The notes under the pieces are model-generated. The model saw only the letters and a list, made by a program, of their open reading frames with translations. It did not search any database and was not told where the DNA came from. Positions 23,453 to 31,484 of a stretch of DNA of 64,000 nucleotides are shown here, piece by piece. The DNA comes from Plantibacter flavus (lineage in GTDB: Bacteria; Actinomycetota; Actinomycetes; Actinomycetales; Microbacteriaceae). The stretch spans positions 3,410,001 to 3,474,000 of the forward strand of contig NZ_CP019402.1 of the NCBI RefSeq assembly GCF_002024505.1. Reading direction: 5' to 3'. Every line of letters starts with the position of its first letter. The stretch's first letter is position 1. A program made the translations under genes and the position numbers.

Positions 23453-25695
23453 GACGTCGTCCCTGCCACGACCTGCCAGACGGCCTGCGGACCCCCGCGC
23501 GTCTCCACGGTGCCGGCGGCCTCGAAGGTGACGGTGTCCTGCATGCGGTCGCGCACCCGCTGGCTGACGAAGATCCCGGCCCGACCGGAGACCGACTGGA
23601 CCTGGTTGGCGAGACTGACCGCGTCACCCCACATGTCGTAGGCGAGACTCGTGCGACCGACGAGGCCACTCGTCACGACACCCGTGTCCACGCCGATCCG
23701 GAGCGTCAGTTCGGCCTGGTGCTGGGCGTTGAAGCGTTCGACGATCGTCCGCATCTCCAGCGCGAAGTCGAGGGTCCTGCGGACGTTGTCGACGCGGGGC
23801 ACGATGAGGCCGCAGCTCGCGAGGTAGCCCTCCCGCAGCGTCCGCACCTGCTCGATCCCGAGTCGTTCCGCCGCCTCGTCGAAGCTGCGGACGAGGGCGT
23901 TGAGCATCGACAGCTCGCGCTCCGGGTCGAGGCCTCGGGTGAGGTCGTCGAATCCGACGAGGTCCGCGAAGATGACCGACACGTCCTGGTGGACCTCGGA
24001 GATGGTCTCCTCGCCCTCCTTGTAGCGTTTCGCCACCGTCGCCGGCATGAGCGTCAGCAGGAGCTTCTCGTTCTCGGCGCGCTGCTCGTCGATGAGTTCC
24101 TGCTTCACCCGGAGGCTGCGACTCATGTCGTTGAAGGCCGCGCCCAGGTCGCCGAACTCGTCACGCCTGTTGACCGGTACCTCGACGCTGTAGTCACCGG
24201 CGGCCACGCGCCGCACCGCGCCGACGAGGGACCGCACCGGGCGTGCGAACACCTGCGCCAGCAACAGCGAGAGCAACGACACGACGACCACGATCGCCAG
24301 CACGGAGATGATGAGGTTGCGCGTGAAGTCGGTGACCGGCGCGAAGGCCTCCGACGCGTCGATCCGCGCGACGAGCACCCACTGGAGCCCGTCGATGTCG
24401 AGTGGTGTGTACGCCGTCAGGTTCTCCCCACCGAGGTAACCACGACCGATGAGCGTGCCGGTCTCCCCGGCGAGCGCCCGCTCCACGGACTGGGTTCGGG
24501 TCGGCTGGATCTCGATCGTGCCCTTGACGTCGACCGCGCGCTGCGCGTCCTGCGGTGGCGTGCCGGCCGCGACGGACTGCTTGAGATACGCCTTCGGGTC
24601 CTCGATGAGCAGTCGGGACGTCGAGCGCATCAGCTGATCGGGTCCGGCGAGGTAGGTCTCGCCGGTCTCGCCCAGGCCGTCCTGCTTCCATTCCCCGCCA
24701 CTCGTCATGATCGAGTTGATCTGCTCGATGGGCACCTGCAGCGCCAGGACGCCGTCGATGCGGCCATCCTGCCCCACCGGTGAGAAGATCCACTGCGTGG
24801 GGACGTTGAGCGAGGGCTGGTACCGCTCGAAGTCGGTGATGCCCGTGTAGTCGACCGCGTTGGACCGCAGGGCCTTCGTGAACCCGTCGCCGAGGACGCC
24901 ACCCTGGTACGGGCCCGTCAGCACGTTGGTCCCGAGGTCCGGTCCCTTGAACGCGCTGTAGACGACGTCACCCTCGTCGTCGATGAGGAGGGCGTCCTCG
25001 TAGCCGAACCGGTTGATGATCTCGCGGAAGTAGTCGTTGTAGGTCGCGTTGACGGCCGACCACGTGCTCCCGTCACCGGCGTCGTCGACCGTGATCGCCT
25101 GGTCGTAGTCGAGATCGGTGGGCGTGTAGACCGACTGCAGGTAGGTCTGGGCCGGGTTCGTCGGGATGAAGGCCTCTGGATCCGCCGTGTCGCCGGTCCG
25201 TTCGTTGAGCGCGGGGACGAAGGTGTCCGTGTAGAAACGGTCGACCTCCGCAGCTCGCGCCGGCTCGACCGGCTGCTCCTCGAGCTCCTGGAACGCGTCG
25301 TGGTACCGGTTCATCGCATCGACGACGGTCGTGCCACGGGTGTAGACGACGAGCGAGTCCGCCGTCTGGCGGTAGTAGTTGGTGATCTCGCGGGCACGCG
25401 ACTCGCGCAACTCGGTCAGTCGCTCGAACGACGCCTGTCGGAGGGATTCACTGCCGGAGAGGTACCCGACGATGCCGGTCACCACCGACGCCCCCACGCT
25501 GACCAGCAGCAGCATCACCAGGAGTTTCGACTGGATGCTGAAGCCGGGGCGGCCGAAGCGACGACGCCCGAGCCTCCGGGACCGCGCGACCGAGGACGGC
25601 GCTGGAGGGATCGGAGGACCCGTCGTGGAGGCGTCCACGGGCGGAGTGCCGTCACCTGACGGGGGTCCGGATGGTGCGTTCACAGCTGCGGTCAT
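23449..25695 (-). CDS. Membrane sensor with class III nucleotidyl cyclase-like domain
   Basis: This is a 748-residue protein. The Pro/Arg-rich N-terminus leads to a membrane helix (residues about 56-80), a large extracytoplasmic sensor (about 85-455, Cache-like), a second helix (about 461-482), a HAMP domain (about 483-535) and a class III cyclase domain (about 568-720). One metal Asp is present (Asp578, IFADLVGF). Other catalytic positions differ: Arg618 for the substrate-recognising Lys, Glu622 for the second metal Asp, and Ser694 and Gln698 for the transition-state Asn and Arg (WGDAVSLANQ). It may be inactive or make a different product. The downstream channel gene overlaps it. Confidence 0.85.
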   Translation of the reverse strand: MTAAVNAPSGPPSGDGTPPVDASTTGPPIPPAPSSVARSRRLGRRRFGRPGFSIQSKLLVMLLLVSVGASVVTGIVGYLSGSESLRQASFERLTELRESRAREITNYYRQTADSLVVYTRGTTVVDAMNRYHDAFQELEEQPVEPARAAEVDRFYTDTFVPALNERTGDTADPEAFIPTNPAQTYLQSVYTPTDLDYDQAITVDDAGDGSTWSAVNATYNDYFREIINRFGYEDALLIDDEGDVVYSAFKGPDLGTNVLTGPYQGGVLGDGFTKALRSNAVDYTGITDFERYQPSLNVPTQWIFSPVGQDGRIDGVLALQVPIEQINSIMTSGGEWKQDGLGETGETYLAGPDQLMRSTSRLLIEDPKAYLKQSVAAGTPPQDAQRAVDVKGTIEIQPTRTQSVERALAGETGTLIGRGYLGGENLTAYTPLDIDGLQWVLVARIDASEAFAPVTDFTRNLIISVLAIVVVVSLLSLLLAQVFARPVRSLVGAVRRVAAGDYSVEVPVNRRDEFGDLGAAFNDMSRSLRVKQELIDEQRAENEKLLLTLMPATVAKRYKEGEETISEVHQDVSVIFADLVGFDDLTRGLDPERELSMLNALVRSFDEAAERLGIEQVRTLREGYLASCGLIVPRVDNVRRTLDFALEMRTIVERFNAQHQAELTLRIGVDTGVVTSGLVGRTSLAYDMWGDAVSLANQVQSVSGRAGIFVSQRVRDRMQDTVTFEAAGTVETRGGPQAVWQVVAGTTS

Positions 25696-25732
25696 CGACG
25701 AGTCCCCTACTCGATCCGGCGGTGCGCGGGCG

Positions 25733-25749
25733 TCCCCCTCCTTCGGGGG
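25733..25749. other. Short GC hairpin upstream of the cyclase-like gene
   Basis: CCCCC and GGGGG around TCCTTC form a small stem in the 201-bp gap before the cyclase-like gene. It could lie in the leader or promoter; no clear -10/-35 pair was identified in the gap. Confidence 0.3.
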
Positions 25750-25896
25750 TCACGATGGCGCTCACTCTAGCCACACGTGTCACGCGCCCACAATGGCCGG
25801 ACGGCGGTTCTTCGCTGGCCGGACATTGCCGGGCCGGACTGCCGTGCCCGCGGTCGACGTGTCCAGACGAGACGTCGCAGCGCCTGCCGTCTCGAC

Positions 25897-27792
25897 TCAG
25901 GCGGTGACGGCCTGCTGCGCGTAGAGCGTCGCGTACACGCCGCCGGCGGCGAGCAGCTCCTGGTGGGTGCCACGCTCCACGATGCGCCCGCGATCGAGCA
26001 CGAAGATGACGTCGGCGTGCACGACGGTCGACAGGCGGTGCGCGATCGATACCGTCGTGCGTCCGCGGGTCGCGTCGTCGAGGGCGACCTGGACGACCCG
26101 TTCGGAGATCGTGTCGAGGGCGCTCGTCGCCTCGTCGAGGATGAGCACCTCCGGGTCCTTCAGCAGCACGCGCGCGATGGCGATGCGCTGCTTCTCACCG
26201 CCGGACAAGCGGTAGCCGCGTTCCCCGACGAGCGTGTCGTAGCCGTCCTCGAACCGAGCGATCGTCTCGTGGATGTTCGCGGCGCGGCAGGCGGCCTCGA
26301 GCTCGTCGAGGGTCGCGTCGGGCTTCGCGTAGCGGAGGTTCTCGGCGATCGTCGCGTGGAAGAGGTAGGTCTCCTGGCTGACGATGCCGATGCGGGAGAC
26401 GAGGGACTCCTGGGTGACGTCGCGGACGTCGGCGCCCGCCACCATGACCCGGCCGTCCGACACCTCTTGGAAGCGCGGGATGAGGTAGGAGATGGTCGTC
26501 TTGCCCGCTCCCGAGGGTCCGACGAACGCGGCGAACTGTCCGGGTTCGATCGTGAAGGAGACCCCGTCGAGGGTGGGGGTCGAGTCGTCCTGGGCGTCGG
26601 CGTAGCGGAAGGTGACGTCGTCGAAGCGGATCTGCGGTGCGACGCTCGGGAGCGGTGCGGCCCCGGGGCGGTCGGCGATCGCGGGCTTGAGGTCCAAGTA
26701 CTCGAAGATCCGCGCGAAGAGGGCTCCGGAGGTCTGCAGGTCGAGGGCGACCCGCATGACGCCCATGAGCGGGAACAGCAGGCGGGCCTGGATGGTGGTG
26801 AAGGCGACGATCGAGCCGGCGGTGACGTCCGCGGCCCCACCGGTGATGAGCCAGCCGGCCACGAGGTAGACGATCGCGGGGATCGACGACAGGAAGATGT
26901 TCACCATCGCGAAGAACCACTGTCCGCTCATCGCCTGGCTGACCTGGAGGCGGATCTGGGTGCGGTTCTCGGCGCTGTAGCGCTCGACCTCGGTGTCCTG
27001 GCGGTTGAAGCTCTTCGCGAGGAGCACGCCGGAGACGCTCAGGGCCTCCTGCGTGATCGCGGTCATCTCCGACAACGACTCCTGCGTCTTCGTGGCGATC
27101 CGCGCCCGGACCTGACCGACGCGGCGCTGCGCGATCACGAGGATCGGCATGAGGATGAGGGCGACGATCGTCAGCTGCCAGTTGAGGATGAGCATGGCGA
27201 CGAGCGCGGAGATGACCGTCACGGTGTTGCCGAGCACGCTCGAGACGGTGTTGGTGAGGACGTTCGCGACGCCACCGACGTCGTTCTGGAGGCGCGACTG
27301 GATGATGCCCGTCTTGGTGCGGGTGAAGAAGCTCAGCTCCATCGCCTGCAATTGCGAGAACAGCTTGATGCGCAGGGCGCCCATGACGCTGTTGCCGACG
27401 GTCGCCGTGAGGTAGGTCTGCCAGACGCCGAGCAGCGCCGCGATGATGAACAGCGCCACCATCGCGCCGACGATCTCCGCGAGGGCGACGAGGTTCGGGC
27501 TGCCACCGTCGGTCGGGAACAGGCCGACGTCGAACGCCTGCTTGACGAGCAGCGGTGGGAGCACCGCGAGGGCGGCACCGATGACGACGAGCACCATCGT
27601 GAGGATGATCTTGGCGCGGAAGGGCACGAACAGCGCGACGATGCGCTTGCCGAGGTTCGGGATCTTCGGCGCCTCGGCGTTGAGCGCCTTCTGCGCCGCC
27701 GTGTCGCCACCGCTGACGCGACTGCCCGCGCGGGGTCCGCCGCCCCCGGGTGCACCGCCGCGTGGCCCGCCCCGTCCGCCGTGCATGCTCAT
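25897..27792 (-). CDS. ABC exporter, fused membrane and ATPase domains
   Basis: This is a 631-residue half-transporter of the MsbA/multidrug type. The Gly/Arg/Pro-rich N-terminal tail (about residues 1-45) precedes six membrane helices (about 50-340). The ATPase domain has Walker A GPSGAGKTTISYL, the Q-loop region GIVSQETYLFHAT, signature LSGGEKQR and Walker B VLILDEATSALD. It probably homodimerises to export lipids or drugs. The gene stands alone; an inverted-repeat element lies 51 bp upstream of its start. A second in-frame ATG lies two codons later. Confidence 0.88.
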   Translation of the reverse strand: MSMHGGRGGPRGGAPGGGGPRAGSRVSGGDTAAQKALNAEAPKIPNLGKRIVALFVPFRAKIILTMVLVVIGAALAVLPPLLVKQAFDVGLFPTDGGSPNLVALAEIVGAMVALFIIAALLGVWQTYLTATVGNSVMGALRIKLFSQLQAMELSFFTRTKTGIIQSRLQNDVGGVANVLTNTVSSVLGNTVTVISALVAMLILNWQLTIVALILMPILVIAQRRVGQVRARIATKTQESLSEMTAITQEALSVSGVLLAKSFNRQDTEVERYSAENRTQIRLQVSQAMSGQWFFAMVNIFLSSIPAIVYLVAGWLITGGAADVTAGSIVAFTTIQARLLFPLMGVMRVALDLQTSGALFARIFEYLDLKPAIADRPGAAPLPSVAPQIRFDDVTFRYADAQDDSTPTLDGVSFTIEPGQFAAFVGPSGAGKTTISYLIPRFQEVSDGRVMVAGADVRDVTQESLVSRIGIVSQETYLFHATIAENLRYAKPDATLDELEAACRAANIHETIARFEDGYDTLVGERGYRLSGGEKQRIAIARVLLKDPEVLILDEATSALDTISERVVQVALDDATRGRTTVSIAHRLSTVVHADVIFVLDRGRIVERGTHQELLAAGGVYATLYAQQAVTA

Positions 27793-27842
27793 CCCGCCAC
27801 CCTATCCCCGCCCACCGTCCTCCCCGCCCCTGTCCCCGTCCC

Positions 27843-27934
27843 GCGGTTCACAACTCAGGAGCGGCTCGGCGTTTCGCCTCCGTTCGTGTTCCTGCTGGCC
27901 GACACGCCGCCCCCGATCCTGAGTTGTGAACCGC
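27843..27934. repeat. Inverted-repeat element 4 (92 bp), left of the AbiEi/DUF559 gene
   Basis: Perfect 18-bp arms start GCGGTTCACAACTCAGGA and pair with TCCTGAGTTGTGAACCGC. Inside, TCGGCGT near the left and GACACGCCG near the right form a second, inner inverted repeat. It lies between the divergent ABC exporter and AbiEi/DUF559 genes. Confidence 0.85.
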
Positions 27935-28030
27935 CACGAGCATGCTCCACAACCGGTCGAACCGGTCACCAGTGCACATCGGCGCTGGCGGGCGTCGTCG
28001 CGACCGATGCGGCACGAGGACGCTGGAGCG

Positions 28031-28906
28031 ATGATCGGACTCGCGACCGCCGTAGAGCACCTGGGACAGGTGGCGACTCGGCGTGAACTGATCGACCACG
28101 GTTTCACGGGGCGACAACTGACATTCGCGGTGGCGACAGGACTCCTCGTCCGACCACGCCGTGGCTGGTACGCGGCACCCGCCGCAGATCCCGCCTTGAT
28201 CCGGGCCGTCCGGGTGGGCGGGCGACTGGGCTGCGTTTCAGCCGCGGAGCGTTACGGCTGGGCCGTTGCTCGGAGGGGTGAGGTGCATGTGAGCCTCGCC
28301 GAGAACGCCTCACGACTCCGCCATCCCGATGACCGGACGACCTACCCCAGTGGCGAGGAGTTCCGCGACCTGCAAGGTCTCGTTCTGCACTGGCACTCGC
28401 CCCTCTCCAGAGATGACCGACCGAAGCTCCTGACCTCGCCATACGAGACCACCCTGCAGATCGCAGCCTGCCAGCATCCCGACCTCGCCGTCGCCGCATT
28501 CGACTCCTTCATCAACGTCGATCCACGCGGCGCAGTGCATCTCGAGGACTGGCTGCGGGAACTCCCCCGCCGGTTCTTCGACGCCCTCCCCCGGCGAGAG
28601 AGCGGCTGCCACAGCTTCCTCGAGACCATCGGCCGGATCCGCCTCGAGCGTGCGGGCATCCGCGGAGTCCATCAGGTACTCATCGATGGGGTAGGGCGGG
28701 TCGACCTCGTCCTGGCGGGACGGATCGTGATCGAGTGGGACGGACGTGAGTTCCACGACACGCCAGATGCTCACGAGCACGACCGCTGGCGGGACGCGAT
28801 GCTGGCGATCCGCGGGTACCGCGTCCTCCGATTCACCTACCGGATGGTCATGGACGACTGGTACGCCGTCGAAGGAGCCATTCGTTCGGCTCTCGCCGAA
28901 TCGTGA
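28031..28906 (+). CDS. AbiEi antitoxin-like HTH fused to a DUF559 nuclease-like domain
   Basis: This is a 291-residue protein. Residues about 1-45 are an AbiEi-type wing (HLGQVATRRELIDHGFTGRQ, then LVRPRRGWY). The C-terminal part (about 205-285) is a DUF559/Vsr-like PD-(D/E)XK fold: GVGRVDLVLAGRIVIEWDG, REFHDTPDAHEHDRWRD, IRGYRVLRFTYRMV. Asp and Glu of the catalytic core are visible. The ATG at 28031 is preceded by GGAGCG. No AbiEii nucleotidyltransferase toxin gene is adjacent. It is bracketed by inverted-repeat elements on both sides, which suggests movement as a cassette. Function unproven. Confidence 0.75.
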   Translation: MIGLATAVEHLGQVATRRELIDHGFTGRQLTFAVATGLLVRPRRGWYAAPAADPALIRAVRVGGRLGCVSAAERYGWAVARRGEVHVSLAENASRLRHPDDRTTYPSGEEFRDLQGLVLHWHSPLSRDDRPKLLTSPYETTLQIAACQHPDLAVAAFDSFINVDPRGAVHLEDWLRELPRRFFDALPRRESGCHSFLETIGRIRLERAGIRGVHQVLIDGVGRVDLVLAGRIVIEWDGREFHDTPDAHEHDRWRDAMLAIRGYRVLRFTYRMVMDDWYAVEGAIRSALAES

Positions 28907-28940
28907 CCTCGACTGGTCGTTCGATGTGCCGTTGCTCTCG

Positions 28941-29027
28941 GTCCACAACTCAGGATGTCCACGGAGTGTCGCGCCGAGAACCCGGTCAGTCGGGCGGGGC
29001 ACGCCGAGGCTCTCCTGAATTGTGAAC
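28941..29027. repeat. Inverted-repeat element 5 (87 bp)
   Basis: GTCCACAACTCAGGA pairs with TCCTGAATTGTGAAC with two mismatches. The right arm is preceded by GGCACGCCGAGGCTC. It starts 35 bp after the AbiEi/DUF559 stop. Confidence 0.8.
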
Positions 29028-29058
29028 ACTGCCGTCGAACTCCCACATCGGTCTCCTT

Positions 29059-29144
29059 GTTCACAATTCAGGACGGATTCGGCGAGCCTGACTGAGTCTC
29101 CCGGCGGCAGGTCCGACACGCCGAGGCTCACCTGAACTGTGAAC
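29059..29144. repeat. Inverted-repeat element 6 (86 bp)
   Basis: GTTCACAATTCAGG pairs with CCTGAACTGTGAAC at 13 of 14 positions. GACACGCCGAGGCTC precedes the right arm, nearly identical to element 5. Elements 5 and 6 lie in tandem 31 bp apart. With the following terminator they fill the 343-bp gap 28907-29249, which has no gene. Confidence 0.8.
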
Positions 29145-29171
29145 CAGACCAGACGACCCGCAGACGCACGG

Positions 29172-29201
29172 ACGCCCCGGGAGCATGAGCTCCCGGGGCG
29201 T
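29172..29201 (-). terminator. Terminator of the alpha-glucoside-type transporter operon
   Basis: ACGCCCCGGGAGC and GCTCCCGGGGCGT form a perfect 13-bp stem with an ATGA loop, 48 bp past the last permease stop. Confidence 0.8.
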
Positions 29202-29249
29202 TCGCGCACCGACGACGCTGTCGATCGGAGGATCGAACCGCGTGTCGGG

Positions 29250-30224
29250 TCAGCCCTTCGTCGAACCGGCCAGGAGCCCGCGGACGAAGTAGCGCTGCAG
29301 GGCGAAGAACACCACGAGCGGGACGAGGATCGAGATGAACGCGCCGGCCGTGAGCAGGTGCCACTCGTTGCCTCGCGTACCCGTGATCTCCGCCAGCAGC
29401 TTCGTGATCGGCGCGACCTCGCCGTCCGCGAAGATGAGCGCGACCAGAAGGTCGTTCCACACCCACAGGAACTGGAAGATCGCGAACGACGCGATGGCGG
29501 GCATGGTCAGCGGCAGCACGATCCGGAAGAAGATCTGACCGTGACCGGCACCGTCCACGCGTGCCGCTTCGATGACCTCGGCAGGGATCTCCGCGACGAA
29601 GTTGTGCAGCAGGAAGATCGCCAGCGGCAGCGCGAACATGGTGTGCGCGATCCACACCTGGGCGAAGGTGCCGCTCGCGTCCAGTCCCTCGCCGACCTGC
29701 AGGCCGAAGATGTTCAGGCCGCGGGAGAAGGTCGACAGCAGTGGCACGAGCGCCATCTGGATCGGCACCACCTGCAGCGCGAATACGAGGATGAACAGGA
29801 AGTTCTTGCCGCGGAAGTCGATCCACGCGAACGCGTACGCCGCGAGGCTCGCCACCACCAGCGGGATCAGGGTCGCCGGGACCGCGATGGCGATCGAATT
29901 GACCCACGAGCCCGCGAGGTTGAGCGTCGAGTTGCCGGCCTGCAGCACCTGCACGTAGTTGTCGATGGTGACCTGGAAGTCGGAGAAGATCGTCCACCAA
30001 CCGGTGGTCTTCACCTGCTGCTCAGGTCGGAACGAGGAGACGAACAGACCGAAGGTCGGGACCGTCCACAGCACCGCGATGATGACGGCCGCGATGGTCG
30101 CCCCGCGGCTGGTGAGCCGCTTCTTCGTCCGGCGGCTCGCGGCCTCGATGCCGCGTTCCCCCTGGGCGAGCTGTTCCTTGGTGGATTCGTCGATCGGTAG
30201 TTCGATCGGCTGCACAGCACTCAT
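29250..30224 (-). CDS. ABC transporter permease, AglG/MalG type
   Basis: This is a 324-residue permease. After a charged cytoplasmic N-terminus (MSAVQPIELPIDE, about 50 residues), six hydrophobic segments follow, with the EAA loop VIEAARVDGAGHGQIFFRIV. The ATG at 30224 overlaps the stop of the MalF-type permease gene by 4 bp; the longer open frame to 30674 lies inside that gene and is not real. It is the last gene of the binding-protein/permease/permease operon and ends before a strong hairpin. No ATPase gene is present. Confidence 0.9.
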   Translation of the reverse strand: MSAVQPIELPIDESTKEQLAQGERGIEAASRRTKKRLTSRGATIAAVIIAVLWTVPTFGLFVSSFRPEQQVKTTGWWTIFSDFQVTIDNYVQVLQAGNSTLNLAGSWVNSIAIAVPATLIPLVVASLAAYAFAWIDFRGKNFLFILVFALQVVPIQMALVPLLSTFSRGLNIFGLQVGEGLDASGTFAQVWIAHTMFALPLAIFLLHNFVAEIPAEVIEAARVDGAGHGQIFFRIVLPLTMPAIASFAIFQFLWVWNDLLVALIFADGEVAPITKLLAEITGTRGNEWHLLTAGAFISILVPLVVFFALQRYFVRGLLAGSTKG

Positions 30225-31354
30225 CGGATCTCCCTCTGCTTCTTGATCTGCCGTGCGTTGTAGATGACGATCGGCAGCACGAGGACGAACAGGACCACGG
30301 CGAACGCCGCACTCCGGCCGTTCTCGAAGTTCTTGAACTGGGTGTACATCTCGTTCGCGATGACCGAGGTGCCGTTGTTGCCGGCGGTCATCGTGCGGAC
30401 GATGTCGAAGACCTTCAGCGAGGCGATCGAGATCGTCGTGACGACCACGACGAGCGAGGAGCGGATGCCGGGGACGATGACGTTGATGAAGCGCTGCCAG
30501 GCGTTGGTGCCGTCGAGCTCGGCGGCCTCGATCTGCTCGGTGGGGACACCCTTGATCGCGGCGGACAGGACGACCATCGCGAAACCGGTCTGGACCCAGA
30601 TGAGCACGACGATGAGGAACAGCGTGTTCCACGGCTCGTTCTGCAGCCACTGCACCGGAGTGCCGCCGAACCACACGACGATCTGGTTGAGCAGACCGAT
30701 CTGGGTCGCGTCGGCCTCGCGGTAGGCGTAGATGAAGCGCCAGATGATCGACGCACCGACGAAGGAGATCGCCATCGGCATGAAGACGAGGATCTTGAAG
30801 TACTTCTCACCGCGGGACTTGTCGATGAACACGGCGTAAGCGAGTCCGAAGGCCGTCGACAACGCCGGGACGAGCAGCACCCAGATGATCGTGTTGATGA
30901 CGGTACGAATGGCGCTCGGCTGCGTGAACAGCCAGATGAAGTTGTTCAGGCCCACGAAGTTCTTGCCGGACGCCGACATGAATGCGGCGATCGTCGTGTT
31001 GATCGACGGCAGGATCAGGCCGATCAGCAGCAGCAGGAACGCCGGTGCGAGGAAGCCGACGAGCTGGACGAGGTACCCGACGCCCTTCTTCGAGCGGTAG
31101 TCGAGGAGGAAGAGCACGCCGCCAAGGACGGCGGCGACGGCCGCGGCCCAGAGGAACGAGCCGAAGAAGAGGACGACGACGACGGGCACCAGGACGCAGA
31201 ACGCCAGACGGATGACCGTGTACAGGGTGCCCTTGCGTGGCGCGATGTCCACGAAGAAGAGGAGGAGGGCCACCACCGCACCGAAGGCGATGACGACGAT
31301 CGGGATCTGGGCGAGCGGAGGCAGTCCGCCCAACCAGTTGAGGAAACCTGACAT
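30221..31354 (-). CDS. ABC transporter permease, AglF/MalF type
   Basis: This is a 377-residue permease that is longer than ordinary MalF-like proteins of actinobacteria. Residues about 15-95 add two or three extra hydrophobic helices (PIVVIAFGAVVALLLFF, VLVPVVVVLFFGSF) before the core, as in alpha-glucoside permease AglF. The EAA loop reads QIEAAELDGTNAWQRFINVI. The ATG at 31354 has GAAAGG at 7 nt spacing. It is co-transcribed with the binding-protein gene upstream across a 130-bp gap that contains a hairpin, and is coupled to the next permease. Confidence 0.88.
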   Translation of the reverse strand: MSGFLNWLGGLPPLAQIPIVVIAFGAVVALLLFFVDIAPRKGTLYTVIRLAFCVLVPVVVVLFFGSFLWAAAVAAVLGGVLFLLDYRSKKGVGYLVQLVGFLAPAFLLLLIGLILPSINTTIAAFMSASGKNFVGLNNFIWLFTQPSAIRTVINTIIWVLLVPALSTAFGLAYAVFIDKSRGEKYFKILVFMPMAISFVGASIIWRFIYAYREADATQIGLLNQIVVWFGGTPVQWLQNEPWNTLFLIVVLIWVQTGFAMVVLSAAIKGVPTEQIEAAELDGTNAWQRFINVIVPGIRSSLVVVVTTISIASLKVFDIVRTMTAGNNGTSVIANEMYTQFKNFENGRSAAFAVVLFVLVLPIVIYNARQIKKQREIR

Positions 31355-31420
31355 AGCTGGCCTTTCGAGTACGGCGTTGGACCCTGAGTGAACCCTAGGG
31401 GGTTCCACTGCCGAGGCGGA

Positions 31421-31453
31421 AGCGCCGGAGGGTGGTGATCACCCTCCGGCGCT
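31421..31453 (-). terminator. Intercistronic hairpin between binding-protein and permease genes
   Basis: AGCGCCGGAGGGT and ACCCTCCGGCGCT form a 13-bp stem with a 7-nt loop, 31 bp after the binding-protein stop. In ABC operons such stems often let the first gene be expressed above the permeases by partial termination or 3'-end protection. Confidence 0.6.
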
Positions 31454-31484
31454 CCCGCTCACGAGCAGCAGTTCCGGATATCGA

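Noticed and set aside
25777..28086. 769-codon plus-strand frame opposite the ABC exporter
   Set aside because: Shadow of the exporter gene; Asp/Glu/Arg/Val-rich with no motifs.
30225..30674. N-terminal extension of the AglG-type permease
   Set aside because: The extension lies wholly inside the other permease gene in another frame; the internal ATG with a 4-bp stop overlap is the natural start.
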